This document shows, in pieces, positions 33,453 through 42,090 of a stretch of DNA of 64,000 nt. The notes below the pieces were generated by a model. The model ran no database searches, was not told the DNA's origin, and saw only the letters and a list, made by a program, of their open reading frames with translations. Each line of letters opens with the position of its first letter. Positions within the stretch are counted from its first letter, which is position 1. The position numbers and the translations under genes were made by a program. Source of the stretch: SAR202 cluster bacterium bin87 (GTDB lineage: Bacteria; Chloroflexota; Dehalococcoidia; Lucifugimonadales; UBA3495); the NCBI GenBank assembly GCA_002238825.1, contig MPNC01000004.1:69241-133240 (forward strand). The letters are read 5' to 3'.

Positions 33453-33477
33453 TTTCCCGCAACCTCCGGCACAAATG

Positions 33478-33511
33478 AAAGGCCCCGCCAACCGGTGGGG
33501 CCTTTCGTTTT
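33478..33511 (+). terminator. Intrinsic terminator after the luciferase-like gene
   Basis: AAAGGCCCC, a short loop containing ACCGGT, GGGGCCTTT, followed by CGTTTT. Stem and U-rich tail are both present on the plus strand. Confidence 0.85.
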
Positions 33512-33531
33512 GAGAGAAGGCAGGCGCACTA

Positions 33532-33918
33532 CTATTCCGGTCGTTCTGCGATGGCGCGACGCAATTCCTCCTGTAATTCTGGCACAGTGTCGGTGACTAT
33601 TCTCCAAACCGTTTCGGATTCCGCACGCCAGGGAATATGCGCGAGAACAACTCGCGTCCGAATTAGCTCGCTCCAGTCAGCATTAGGAATGGTTCTCAAT
33701 AAACTCGGCCCGGTCTGCTTGGCCATTTCAGCTAGCAAACATATCGCTTGATAAACGGCTAGCCGCGACCTGAGTTCTCCCGCCACGTATTCCGAGGCGT
33801 GACGGTGTCGGAGCCAAGCAATAACCTCACACCAATGTTCGAGCTGACGAAGGCGGTCGGATTCGTCAGGGCCGCGTTCATCGGGCGGCGTAGATAACAT
33901 CACGGGCTTCCATTTCAC
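33532..33918 (-). CDS. HepT-like HEPN toxin
   Basis: The 128-residue helical protein ends with RTRVVLAHIPWRAESETVWRIVTDTVPELQEELRR, the HepT pattern in which an R-x4-H motif (R-VVLA-H) precedes an E-x-VW-IV helix. The usual Tyr after the His is replaced by Trp or Pro. HepT proteins are RNases whose activity is silenced when MntA adds AMP to that Tyr. It follows and overlaps the nucleotidyltransferase-like gene by up to 41 bases. ATG 33900 is an alternative start. Confidence 0.75.
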   Translation of the reverse strand: MKWKPVMLSTPPDERGPDESDRLRQLEHWCEVIAWLRHRHASEYVAGELRSRLAVYQAICLLAEMAKQTGPSLLRTIPNADWSELIRTRVVLAHIPWRAESETVWRIVTDTVPELQEELRRAIAERPE

Positions 33919-34261
33919 GCTTGGCCCACCCCACGCCTTTGGCTATGTGCTTTTCCAGGATGTCTTTCTCCTCAATCCAGACGTGGCAGCCCAGCAGGTT
34001 GTACAAATCTTCGACCACGTCCATGTGGTGCTTCTTGAAGTACCAGGAACGTTTGCCGGGCCCAAAATCTACGATCAAGTAGAGGTCAATTGACCGGAAC
34101 GGGTTGTCATCCGGAATGAATGGGAATGGGTTGGGGGGAGGTCTGGTCCGACTCGGATCTATCGCCATCTCCCGCACGCCCCATCGCCGGCAGATGGCAG
34201 CGATGGCGTCCAGCGGCAGGTCATCCCGCGTGAGCAGTGGCTTGGGCTCTGGAGAAGTCAT
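33878..34261 (-). CDS. MntA-like nucleotidyltransferase-fold antitoxin, degenerate
   Basis: The 127-residue protein has the position and size of MntA partners of HepT. It keeps AAICRRWGVREMAI, the IDLYLIVDFGPGKRSWYF acidic strand and YNLLGCHVWIEEKDILEKHI, which ends like the DLV-xxALK-L-E family region. The GS-x10-DxD loop that binds ATP is replaced by a Pro-rich insert (RPPPNPFPF). It therefore may not adenylylate its partner and could neutralise it simply by binding. The stop overlaps the HepT-like start. Confidence 0.68.
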   Translation of the reverse strand: MTSPEPKPLLTRDDLPLDAIAAICRRWGVREMAIDPSRTRPPPNPFPFIPDDNPFRSIDLYLIVDFGPGKRSWYFKKHHMDVVEDLYNLLGCHVWIEEKDILEKHIAKGVGWAKREMEARDVIYAAR

Positions 34262-34300
34262 CGCAATGCTCCCTCGTTACTCCCAGCATAGCATCCCCGC

Positions 34301-35179
34301 CTAGCTCCCAATCTCCCCGAGGAACGCCAGCAGGGCGGCGTTCACCTCGTCGGGTTTCTCCTCGTGCAGGAAGTGCCCGCCGCCGGCGATGAATTGCGTC
34401 CGCAGGTTCGACGCCGACCGCTGCCACGACGCCTCCGGATCCAGCCCGCTGGCCGCCGACGTGCGTTGCCGCCGCTCGCCCCACAGGTACAGCACCGGAA
34501 TGTCCAGCACCTGTTCCGCGTCGGCGCGCCAGTCCGGTGGGTCCTCATAGGCCGCGGCCCGGTAGTAGGAGAACCCGCCCCGCAGCGCCCCGGGCTGCGA
34601 GTACGCCGTCGCATACACCGCCACCTCCTCGTCCGACATCATGGCCTGGTTCACCGACCAGTTGCGGTAGAAATGACGCAGGTAGGCCTCCTCGTTGCCT
34701 CGCACCAGGTGCTCCGCCAGGTCGGGGATCTGGTGGAAGTATGAGTGCCACCGCTCGCGCACACCCTCGGGCGTCTGCGGCCCCAACTGCTCCAGCGGAT
34801 GCGTTCCGTCCAGCAGGGCCAGCCGGTCCACCTCGGCCTCGTGGTCCAGGCAGTAGCGGTACGAGACCCGCACGCCGATGTCATGCCCCACGATGGCGAT
34901 CTTGTCGTGTCCCAGGTGCCGCACCAACTCGTAGATGTCGGTGGCCGCCGTCCGCGTCCGGTAGTCCTGCAGGGGCTTCTCCGAGGAACCGAACCCGCGC
35001 ATGTCGGGCACGATCACCTGGTAGTCCTGCGACAGCACGGGGATCTGCTTGCGCCATGAGAACCACATCTCCGGCCACCCGTGCAGCAGCACCACCGGAT
35101 ACCCGTCGCCCTCGATCACATAGTGGATGTTGACCCCGTTCACTCGCGCCGTGCGGTGCGTGAAATTCCAGTCCCCCAT
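34301..35179 (-). CDS. Alpha/beta hydrolase, epoxide hydrolase/haloalkane dehalogenase-like
   Basis: The 292-residue enzyme has VVLLHGWPEMWFSWRKQIPVL (oxyanion HGxP), DMRGFGSSEKP, the nucleophile loop AIVGHDIGV with Asp100, a helical cap region (residues of about 130-215) and GGHFLHEEKPDEV with the catalytic His. Asp at the nucleophile position, not Ser, points to epoxide hydrolase, haloalkane or haloacetate dehalogenase chemistry. The start is ATG 35179 with GGAGGTG about eight bases upstream. Confidence 0.88.
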   Translation of the reverse strand: MGDWNFTHRTARVNGVNIHYVIEGDGYPVVLLHGWPEMWFSWRKQIPVLSQDYQVIVPDMRGFGSSEKPLQDYRTRTAATDIYELVRHLGHDKIAIVGHDIGVRVSYRYCLDHEAEVDRLALLDGTHPLEQLGPQTPEGVRERWHSYFHQIPDLAEHLVRGNEEAYLRHFYRNWSVNQAMMSDEEVAVYATAYSQPGALRGGFSYYRAAAYEDPPDWRADAEQVLDIPVLYLWGERRQRTSAASGLDPEASWQRSASNLRTQFIAGGGHFLHEEKPDEVNAALLAFLGEIGS

Positions 35180-35203
35180 CGCAGCACCTCCGTGGTTCAA
35201 TCG

Positions 35204-35273
35204 GCATGGATAAACAGGATGGACGGGATACGGATACTGAATCCAATATCCCGAACATCCTGCTCATCCATGC
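35204..35273. repeat. Short B-core-like palindrome
   Basis: GCATGGATAAACAGGATG at the left and CATCCTGCTCATCCATGC at the right with a 34-base centre. It carries the AAACAGGATGGAC block of the B core in a 70-base version. It lies between two minus-strand genes. Confidence 0.6.
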
Positions 35274-35296
35274 TGCATTCAGGTTTTGTCGGGCAG

Positions 35297-35713
35297 TTAC
35301 AGATTCATCGCGTCCAATCCCACCCGCGACAGGTCCTCATCGGCCTGCCCGCTGGGGTAGCCGCCCACGCCGATGCCGCCCAGGATCACGCCGTCCTTCA
35401 TGATCACCAGCCCGCCCTGGCCGTAGGTGAACCCGGGGTCGCCCATGTCGGCGATGCCCCGGCCCTGGGCGGCCAACCCGGCGGCGTGCTCACCCGAATC
35501 CCGGCCTATGATGGCGGAGGTGTACGCCTTGCGCCGGGCGTGACGGCGGCTGAAGACCCGCAGGTTTTCCATGGTCATATAGGCCAGCATCTCGCCGCCC
35601 GCGTCCACGATGGCCATGGCCACCGGCGCGTCGGGAGTCTCGTTGGCCTTGGCCAGCATGGCGTCCATCGCCGCCTTGATCTGCTCGGTGGTGAGTGCCG
35701 GTTTCGTAGCCAT
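35297..35713 (-). CDS. GlcG/HbpS family heme-binding-type protein
   Basis: The 138-residue protein has the family pattern PVAMAIVDAGGEMLAYMTMEN, SRRHARRKAYTSAI and TYGQGGLVIMKDGVILGGIGVGGYPSGQADEDLSRVGLDAM, which is diagnostic for GlcG/HbpS. Members bind heme or act in glycolate and diol metabolism; the exact role is unknown. No signal peptide is present. The ATG at 35713 follows GGAGGCGT. Confidence 0.9.
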   Translation of the reverse strand: MATKPALTTEQIKAAMDAMLAKANETPDAPVAMAIVDAGGEMLAYMTMENLRVFSRRHARRKAYTSAIIGRDSGEHAAGLAAQGRGIADMGDPGFTYGQGGLVIMKDGVILGGIGVGGYPSGQADEDLSRVGLDAMNL

Positions 35714-35834
35714 CAGTACGCCTCCAGAAAATGGTCTTGCAACTCAAAATGCGGCCCGATGATACCATGCGCGCATTTGCAGCCAAAAGCGCCAAATGCC
35801 CCATGCTAGGTAAATGAGTACTCCCGAACCAAAC

Positions 35835-36206
35835 TATACCGTCGTTTCTATGGTCAGAATCAGGTCCCACGGCCAATATTTAGGACTAGACGTACTTTGT
35901 GCTGTCGCATCCTTGACTGCGGTCATATCCATCCCGAATATTATGTTTGCAAATATTCCTGAAAACACAGCGATAGTACCAACTAAGGGGTATGCCTGAC
36001 CACAAAAACATTTCGTCGCTCGGTGCGGTTCTCAGCCAAACAACTAGCAATCCCAAGGCGATCGCTATTGTCCCCGTTAACTGCAAATAATCGCCAAAAT
36101 CGGCTGGTTTCCAATGTACGATGATAACAACTTGGGCAGCAATGGCGGCCAGAATTATCAACCTTAGCGAAAACAGAATTCTTGATACGTACATATTTAC
36201 CTCCAT
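35835..36206 (-). pseudogene. Small membrane protein gene with a frameshift
   Basis: Reading from ATG 36206 gives two transmembrane helices (ILFSLRLIILAAIAAQVVII and LQLTGTIAIALGLLVVWL) and then, after SGIP, a low-quality tail ending near 35886. In the next frame the sequence continues as LVGTIAVFSGIFANIIFGMDM, a third hydrophobic helix, and ends PKYWPWDLILTIETTV at 35835. A one-base shift at the CCCC near 35990 therefore seems to have broken a protein of about 123 residues with three helices. The region is AT-rich relative to its neighbours. It could instead be a sequence error. Confidence 0.5.
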
Positions 36207-36628
36207 TGGGTGATGACGAGATGATTGCTGATCTACCAGTGTAAGATCGACATTAACGTCTCGTAACTATGCTTGAGCGTCGCATCGATATGTTGATGTC
36301 CTTCTAGTTGGTCATACGATGCCAGTCCCAAGTCTTTGGGTTAGATAGCAACTGCTGTCACACGAGGGGTTATAGTCTGCCTATGGTTCCCACAACAATG
36401 GAGTCAAGCCGGGGAAGTTCTCCGAATTTCCCAAGACGGCTACCAGTCAAGTGCTCTGCGCCCTGTAGTAGCCATACCATCGGCTCAGGCACGGATTGGA
36501 ACAGCATCCATTCGGCCTGCCTCCAGCGCATCGTCTACGAGTTTCTGCCACGTTCGTCGATGCCGATTGCCCCCAACCCCACTCGCGCATATCATCAGGG
36601 CACACACCCGCTTGGATGAGGTAACGTG
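36207..36628. other. Intergenic region with no gene called
   Basis: It is AT-richer than the flanks at its left end. Open frames of up to 104 codons exist on both strands, but none has a ribosome binding site, family resemblance or high-GC codon bias. GATGAGG at 36615 is the ribosome binding site of the following gene. Confidence 0.5.
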
Positions 36629-37615
36629 ATGGACTATCGACCACTGGGCAGCACCGGCATCAGCGTGTCCGAGATCGGCTTCGGCTGCGGCAACGTCGGC
36701 GGCCTGATGATCCGCGGCGAGCACCGCGACCAGGTCAACGCCGTCGCCCGCGCCATGGAACTGGGCATCAACTACTTCGACACCGCCTCCTCCTACGGCG
36801 ACGGCCAGTCGGAGACCAACCTGGGGCGGGTCCTGAAGGAGCTATCGGCGGACGTCTACGTCGGCACCAAGTTCCGCGTCACCACCCACGAGCCGGGAGG
36901 CGTCCGGGGCAACGTAATCGCCGCGGTGGAGGAGAGCCTGACCCGGATGCAGCGGGAGCAGGTCGACCTGATCCAGATGCACAACCACGTCGCGGCGGTG
37001 GCTGACGGCGGGTCGGTCTCTCCCGAGGAGACGCTGGGCGAGGTGGCGGACGCGCTGCGGGACCTGCGGGATCAGGGCAAGGTCCGGTACTGGGGCATGA
37101 CCGCCGTGGGCGAGACCGCCGCCTTGCACCGGGTCATCGACGCCGGTACGCTGAACACCATCCAGTCGGTGTACAACCTGGTCAATCCCAGCGCCGGCGC
37201 CGCCGTGCCGGACGGGTTCGACATGCCCGACTATGGCAACCAGATTGAGCGCGCCGCCGCCAACGGCATGGGCGTGCTGGTGATCCGCGTCCTGGCCGCC
37301 GGCGCCCTCAGCGGAGAGCCGACGCGGCATCCTGTCGCCGTGCCCAGCGTCGCGCCCATCGGCTCCGGCCGCGACTACGACCAGGACCAATCACGAGGCG
37401 AGGGCTTCCGGTTCCTCCAACAGGAGGGTTACGCCGGCAGCCTCGTCGAGGCGTCGCTGCGTTTCGCGCTGACCAATCCCGGCGTCAGCAGCGTGCTGGT
37501 GGGGTATTCCAGCATGGAGCACCTGGAGCAGTCCGTCGAGTTTGCCGCCAATGGTCCGCTGCCCGACGACGCCATGGCCCTCCTGCCTGAGGTGTGGGCC
37601 GGCTTCACCGGCTGA
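36629..37615 (+). CDS. Aldo/keto reductase
   Basis: The 328-residue NAD(P)H-dependent oxidoreductase has the barrel motifs MDYRPLGSTGISVSEIGFGCGNVGG, GINYFDTASSYGDGQSETNLGRVLK (catalytic Asp and Tyr), VYVGTKF (Lys), DLIQMHNH (His) and GYSSMEHLEQSV (cofactor end). Substrate is not predictable. Of the adjacent GTG 36626 and ATG 36629, I use the ATG, placed after GATGAGG. Confidence 0.92.
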   Translation: MDYRPLGSTGISVSEIGFGCGNVGGLMIRGEHRDQVNAVARAMELGINYFDTASSYGDGQSETNLGRVLKELSADVYVGTKFRVTTHEPGGVRGNVIAAVEESLTRMQREQVDLIQMHNHVAAVADGGSVSPEETLGEVADALRDLRDQGKVRYWGMTAVGETAALHRVIDAGTLNTIQSVYNLVNPSAGAAVPDGFDMPDYGNQIERAAANGMGVLVIRVLAAGALSGEPTRHPVAVPSVAPIGSGRDYDQDQSRGEGFRFLQQEGYAGSLVEASLRFALTNPGVSSVLVGYSSMEHLEQSVEFAANGPLPDDAMALLPEVWAGFTG

Positions 37616-37700
37616 TCCTGCGGCGTGCCACGTCGGGGAGTTGCCGTGCTGACCGGCGTCCTTGGACGGGCGTAACGCGGTTCGCAACAACCGGGCCCGT

Positions 37701-37862
37701 CTCACGCGTACCCAGTTTCACTGGAACTGTCATTGCGAGCGGAGCGTGGCAATCTCGTGATGGCAACCAGGGTCTCTTTCAGCAACGAGATCGCCACGTG
37801 GTTCGACAGGCTCACCATGAGCGGGCTACGCTCCTCGCGATGACAAACTGAGTACGCGTGAG
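37701..37862. mobile_element. MITE-like element, A core, with perfect 10-bp target duplication
   Basis: The left end matches the consensus CTCACGCGTACCCAGTTT exactly, and the right end is AAACTGAGTACGCGTGAG. The flanks are identical: CCGGGCCCGT at 37691-37700 and at 37863-37872. A foreign segment of about 29 bases (TGGTTCGACAGGCTCACCAT...) is inserted in the right arm of the core, showing that other small repeats nest in it. Confidence 0.85.
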
Positions 37863-37872
37863 CCGGGCCCGT

Positions 37873-38252
37873 CCGCGACGACCTGCCGGTTGCCGGTTCC
37901 GCCAACGCGGTGCGCGTGCCAGCGTAGCCGCGTCGGTTGAAACAGTTTCCGGGCTCGGCGCCGTTGATACCTCCGGGAGCGCTAACCCCCGGGCGATTGG
38001 CTGGTTCCCGCCGACAAATTCCTGGACCCGTCGCGTTGTTGCGAGCAAATTCAGGCCGGATTCGACGGATAACGAGCGCCGGGCTGGACGACTTCGCAAA
38101 TCGCCCGAAACTCCCTCCCCATTCCCTTGCGCATCGTTGCACCCGGTCGCCAGAATCGGTCAACGTCGCCAGCATCCCGTGCCGGTTCACTCATCCGGCC
38201 GCCTGTCGACGCTTCCCATTCCGTACATTTGTCACCTGCTGAGGTTCGACCC
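37873..38252. other. Non-coding stretch before the STAS gene
   Basis: No frame here has a ribosome binding site and recognisable product. An open frame continuous with the STAS gene reaches back to 38127, but the only good start is ATG 38253. Confidence 0.5.
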
Positions 38253-38597
38253 ATGGCTATCGACGCTCTCTCTGATGGCGGGACCGTGTTCGTGCTGGTC
38301 GAACAGCGCCTGGACAGTTCCAATGCCCCGGCATTCAACGAGGAGTTGGAGACTGCCACCGGTTCCGCCAGCCGGGCCGTGGTGATCGATATGCAGGGGC
38401 TCGATTACATCAGCAGCGCCGGCCTCCGGGCGATCATGCAGGCAGTGCGCAGGACGCAGCAACAGGGCGGCAGCCTGGCCCTGTGCTCCCTGTCCAGCGA
38501 CGTGCGCGCCGTGTTCGAGACCAGCGGCTTCGACCAACTGGTCGCGATCCACCCTTCCAGGGCTGACGCCGTCGCCGCCGTAGCCACGGAGGGCTGA
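38253..38597 (+). CDS. STAS-domain anti-sigma factor antagonist
   Basis: The 114-residue protein is a single STAS domain of the SpoIIAA/RsbV kind. It has VFVLVEQRLDSSNAPAFNEEL, AVVIDMQGLDYISSAGLRAIMQAVRR (conserved phosphorylatable Ser pair in DYISSAGLR) and GGSLALCSLSSDVRAVFETSGFDQLVAIH. When unphosphorylated it would bind an anti-sigma or serine kinase partner; none is encoded nearby. The ATG at 38253 follows CTGAGGTT. Confidence 0.9.
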   Translation: MAIDALSDGGTVFVLVEQRLDSSNAPAFNEELETATGSASRAVVIDMQGLDYISSAGLRAIMQAVRRTQQQGGSLALCSLSSDVRAVFETSGFDQLVAIHPSRADAVAAVATEG

Positions 38598-38750
38598 CCG
38601 TTCCGCTCGGCGCGCTCCCGCCGTCGGTTTCCCTACTTCCGTCGGTTTGTCGCTCCTATCTGGCGCCAACGGCAAAGGAAAGCCCGCTGCCAGATGGTCA
38701 GCGGACAAACTGTTCAGCGGTATGAGTAGCTCAGTATTGGCGGTTCCGCG

Positions 38751-39089
38751 TCACCGCTCCAAATCGGCTGCCAGTCGTGCGCTGATTAGTCTGTTCAGGC
38801 TGACCCCTTCCTCGGCAGCCTTCATGGCAAGGGACCGGTGCGTTTCCGGCGGCACACGAACCACGAATCGCCCGCTGTAGGCGCGGTCTGCCATGGGCTC
38901 CGGGGCCGTTTCACCATTGGCCTCCATATCCGCCACGCAGTCCGCCACCAACTGACGGATGCCGGAGAACGCTTCTTCGTGCGTCGGCGCGAGCCAGCTC
39001 AGTGACGTAAACTCGGTGCACAGTCCGACGAACTCTTCGTCCTCAGCGGACCATGTAACCCGGTACGTGTAATGATCAGCCATCATCAT
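38751..39089 (-). CDS. hicB: HicB-family antitoxin with C-terminal ribbon-helix-helix
   Basis: The 112-residue protein begins YTYRVTWSAEDEEFVGLCTEFTSLSWLAPTHEEAFSGIRQLV, the partial RNase H-fold of HicB. It ends with SGRFVVRVPPETHRSLAMKAAEEGVSLNRLISARL, an Arc-type DNA-binding domain. Three consecutive ATG codons (39089, 39086, 39083) are possible starts. The gene overlaps the upstream hicA stop, and hicA-hicB order is standard. Confidence 0.88.
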   Translation of the reverse strand: MMMADHYTYRVTWSAEDEEFVGLCTEFTSLSWLAPTHEEAFSGIRQLVADCVADMEANGETAPEPMADRAYSGRFVVRVPPETHRSLAMKAAEEGVSLNRLISARLAADLER

Positions 39090-39321
39090 TCAGCTTCTCG
39101 AGGGCGCGAATGACCTGGCGCACCTGGTACGCCTTGGCCATGCCCTTGTCGTTTTGGATATTCACCCTGGGGTCGCCCGGCCACGGCGTACGGTACACCT
39201 GATGGCTCGATCCGCTTTGGCGGGGCTCACCAAAAAAGTGATCGCAAATTCTAACCAATTCATTGAACCTGATCCCTTTGGGATTCCGACGAAGAGACTC
39301 GACGATACGGGTTATTTCCAT
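39076..39321 (-). CDS. hicA: HicA-like toxin
   Basis: The 81-residue protein has LRRNPKGIRFNELVRICDHFFGEPRQSGSSHQVYRTP, with GSSHQVY as the active-site His strand of HicA RNases, and VRQVIRALEKLNDDG at the end. It is translationally coupled to the HicB antitoxin. A palindromic operator candidate lies 37 bases upstream. Confidence 0.85.
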   Translation of the reverse strand: MEITRIVESLRRNPKGIRFNELVRICDHFFGEPRQSGSSHQVYRTPWPGDPRVNIQNDKGMAKAYQVRQVIRALEKLNDDG

Positions 39322-39357
39322 GTAAATATTTCAACCCGGTATGAAATCGGAATAATG

Positions 39358-39373
39358 GTATCAATAATGATAC
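39358..39373. promoter_or_regulatory. Palindromic operator candidate for hicAB
   Basis: GTATCA-ATAA-TGATAC is a perfect 6+6 palindrome in an AT-rich block upstream of hicA. HicB proteins with an Arc-type domain repress their own operon at such sites. Confidence 0.5.
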
Positions 39374-39630
39374 TGATTGTCAACAGATTGAGGACCATCA
39401 ATCTTAGGACACGTCTCCCAAGACGTGCACGCCGGGCTGGTGGATCACCTTTCTCAGTCGCTTCAATACCAGCCGTCTACACCAGAGGACCGAGCAGATA
39501 GACGGCCTTCATCGTGATACAGCGACGACCGGCTGACGAAAGTCCGACAACTATTTGGCAGCGGACACCCAGGCGTATGGGACGGCCAGGATCTCTCCGG
39601 TGCCGGGCGCGGCTGACCCGCCGGCCGCGT

Positions 39631-39957
39631 TCAGGGCAGCGGTCCCAGTCCCATCCGGATCCGGAACTCTTCGTACACCGCCTCCAGAAAACCGCCGGCG
39701 TAGTGCTGATGGCTGAAGGTGATGCCGTGGGCCGAGGCGTCCGATTTCGCCGCTTCGTACAACTGCACCGCCGCCCCGTTGTCGTACGGGAAGGGCATGG
39801 GCCCCATGTAGTGCTCGAAGTCGGAAATATCGGCCCAGGCGACCAGGTCGCCCAGCTCCGCGTCGTTCCTCGCCCATTGGCCGCCGTCGTTCTTGCCGCG
39901 CATCAGCGACCAGGCGGGCGGGTTCTCCGGCGGTTGCAGGTCTCCACCCGACGCCAT
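39631..39957 (-). CDS. Small hypothetical protein downstream of the F420/FMN oxidoreductase
   Basis: The 108-residue protein (MASGGDLQPPENPPAWSLM...) is rich in aromatic residues and ends AVYEEFRIRMGLGPLP. No signal or transmembrane segment is seen and I do not recognise a family. It starts two bases after the stop of the luciferase-like gene on the same strand, so the two are coupled. Confidence 0.6.
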   Translation of the reverse strand: MASGGDLQPPENPPAWSLMRGKNDGGQWARNDAELGDLVAWADISDFEHYMGPMPFPYDNGAAVQLYEAAKSDASAHGITFSHQHYAGGFLEAVYEEFRIRMGLGPLP

Positions 39958-39959
39958 CC

Positions 39960-40802
39960 CTACAGAACCTGTTCCGCCAGGCGCTCCAACTTGTTCAGAC
40001 CCTCGGCGCCGGTGTCCGGCGGCAGGGCCACCGTCACCCGGTTCGCGCCGGCCTCGCCGTATCCCGCGATGACATCCCGGTCCGGTTGTACGTTGGATAC
40101 GATGAGCTGGATCGTGCTGGGATCCCTGCCGGCGGCCTCTGCCAGCTCGTCCATGGCGGCGCGGCCGGCCCGCACCTGTTCTTCGGTCACCCGCACCGGC
40201 ATCCAGCCGTCGCCCCAGGCCACCACGCGCTTGAATACGTTGGCGGCATAGCCTCCCAGCAGCACCGGAGGATGCGGTGTCTGGACCGGCTTCGGCGAGC
40301 ATTTGACCAGCGGGAAATCGAAGAAGCGTCCGTGGAACTCTGCTTCCTCTTTGGTCCATAGCTCCTTCATCGCAAGGATCGCTTCCCGGGTCTGGCCCCA
40401 GCGGTGTTCAAAGTCACCGCCCATGATCTCGGTTTCCTCCCGCAACCAGCCGGCGCCAATGCCGAACAGGAACCGTCCCCCGGAGAACTTGTCCAGGGTT
40501 GCGATCTGCTTGGCCTGCATCAACGGGTTGTGTTCCGGCACCAGGCTGATGCTGGTGCCCAGCTTGATCGAACTCGTGGCCGCCGCCGCCATGGCCAGGG
40601 CGATGAGCGGATCGCCAATGTCTGCCATGGAAGCCGGTATCGACCCGTCGGGCGTGCCGCCGTACCGGGAGGTCGTATGCACGGGCAGGATGGGGTGCTC
40701 CGGAAGCCAGAACGACTCAAACCCCAGTTCCTCCGCGCGTTTCGCCAACTCTGCCGGGTCAACCGAATCGCTCGAAGCCCTGGCGCTCACTCCAATATCC
40801 AT
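39960..40802 (-). CDS. Luciferase-like F420/FMN-dependent oxidoreductase
   Basis: The 280-residue protein has AEELGFESFWLPEHP, SIKLGTSISLVPEHNPLMQAKQIATLDKFSGGRFLFGIGAGWLREE, WTKEEAEFHGRFFDF and PHPPVLLGGYAANVFKR, typical of the F420-dependent luciferase-like subgroup. Substrate is unknown. The ATG at 40802 has GGAGGTAT upstream. Confidence 0.9.
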   Translation of the reverse strand: MDIGVSARASSDSVDPAELAKRAEELGFESFWLPEHPILPVHTTSRYGGTPDGSIPASMADIGDPLIALAMAAAATSSIKLGTSISLVPEHNPLMQAKQIATLDKFSGGRFLFGIGAGWLREETEIMGGDFEHRWGQTREAILAMKELWTKEEAEFHGRFFDFPLVKCSPKPVQTPHPPVLLGGYAANVFKRVVAWGDGWMPVRVTEEQVRAGRAAMDELAEAAGRDPSTIQLIVSNVQPDRDVIAGYGEAGANRVTVALPPDTGAEGLNKLERLAEQVL

Positions 40803-40979
40803 CTCGATACCTCCCTTTGCGAACTTGGCCTGATGTTACCACCGAACGACACCGGATTCGGCTCCCGCGGCGGCGTACATGACTTCAACCAGAGCCGTCA
40901 ATAAACGTCGCTGATGCCCTCCGACGTGTCCGGCGCCCAAGCGATGTGCGGCTAGTTGTTCGTCGCCCGGGTGATGGAC

Positions 40980-41116
40980 CTCACGCGTGCCCAGTTTGTC
41001 ATCGCGAGGAGCGTAGCGACGTGGCGATCTCGTTCCTGAAGGAGACCCTGCTGCCCCGACGAGATTGCCACGCTCCGCTCGCAATGACAGTTCCAGTGAA
41101 ACTGGGTACGCGTGAG
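40980..41116. mobile_element. MITE-like element, A core, with 10-bp flanking duplication
   Basis: The left end is CTCACGCGTGCCCAGTTT and the right end AAACTGGGTACGCGTGAG. The flanks are GGTGATGGAC (40970-40979) and GGCGATGGAC (41117-41126), 9 of 10 identical. It separates the luciferase-like gene from the urease accessory genes. Confidence 0.8.
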
Positions 41117-41187
41117 GGCGATGGACACTCGGCTGTCCGACCGGTCGTGCTCCCGGCGCCATGACGCTGCGTAACGGGCGGTACGGC

Positions 41188-42090
41188 TCAATACTTCCGC
41201 AGGGCCGGCGCAGCCACGCCAAGCAACTCCTGCCGCGCAATCGACCATACCCGCGTCAAGGCCTGCTGAACCGCCGCGCAATCCTGGCCGATCATCTTGA
41301 CGCCCACCCCGTTGTCGTGGGGCAGCATCGAAGCGCCGACGCGAACCTCGGGGCAGGGCTCCAGGTTACGCCTGACCCGGTCCAATATCACACTCGCGCG
41401 CCCGCTGTCGCACACGATCAGCAGGGAGCCCAGGGTGCGCGCGGACGCCGCATCTGCAACCCCCTGACCCCCGAAGCCCAGTACGCCGATCCCGGTCAGG
41501 TTTCCCGCCTCCGGTTCCAGGTCGAAGGCGTCAAGATAGGCCGGTCGCCCGCTTTGGCCGCGTACCGTGAGCCGGTTGGAGATCCTCTTGAACCGGAAGG
41601 ACTCCCCCATGGCGACCCTGCCGGGCGTTATCACGTCGCTGAACAGCAGTGCGCCGCCCGGCTCGCAGGCGATCTCAACTGCCTGCTCCAGGCTGGCGTC
41701 CCGGTAGGGTATCAACGGGTCCGGCAGATACTCCAGGTACCCGCCCGCCGCGACTTCGAGGCGAACCCGCTGCTCGGCAACGCCCCCGGCCATCGTGTAC
41801 ACCTTCGTCGCGCTCTGGGTGGTCACGTGGGCCCTGGCGCCGGCGCCCACGCTCACCGCGATGCTGTGGCGGTCGTTCTGGAGCAACCCGCCGGTGGGGT
41901 TCGCCAGGAAAACGTAGGCCATGTCGGGCACGGCCTCGTCCGGATACAGCGCCTGCTGGACCAGCAGCGGCGGCCTGGTGCGGCTATGCGCCAGCCGGGT
42001 CCGCCCTGCCCTCCGTTCCAGCACCAGCTCGATCAGGCCGTTTTGGCCGGCCGAGCCGGCGTCAGCAGACGGCGCCCGGGCCAACAGCAT
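41188..42090 (-). CDS. ureD: Urease accessory protein UreD
   Basis: UreD forms the scaffold with UreF and UreG that delivers nickel to urease. The chain of about 300 residues has the family regions [72 protein letters not shown] and [15 protein letters not shown] chose ATG 42090 over GTG 42126. It overlaps the 3' end of ureG by 29 bases, showing tight coupling. Confidence 0.9.
   Translation of the reverse strand: MLLARAPSADAGSAGQNGLIELVLERRAGRTRLAHSRTRPPLLVQQALYPDEAVPDMAYVFLANPTGGLLQNDRHSIAVSVGAGARAHVTTQSATKVYTMAGGVAEQRVRLEVAAGGYLEYLPDPLIPYRDASLEQAVEIACEPGGALLFSDVITPGRVAMGESFRFKRISNRLTVRGQSGRPAYLDAFDLEPEAGNLTGIGVLGFGGQGVADAASARTLGSLLIVCDSGRASVILDRVRRNLEPCPEVRVGASMLPHDNGVGVKMIGQDCAAVQQALTRVWSIARQELLGVAAPALRKY

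Noticed and set aside
35814-35999. A 61-residue plus-strand gene
   Set aside because: It is antisense to the better-supported, frameshifted membrane-protein gene and lacks a ribosome binding site.
36308-36619. A 103-residue plus-strand gene before the aldo/keto reductase
   Set aside because: No start signal, no family resemblance, and codon use unlike the rest of the chromosome.
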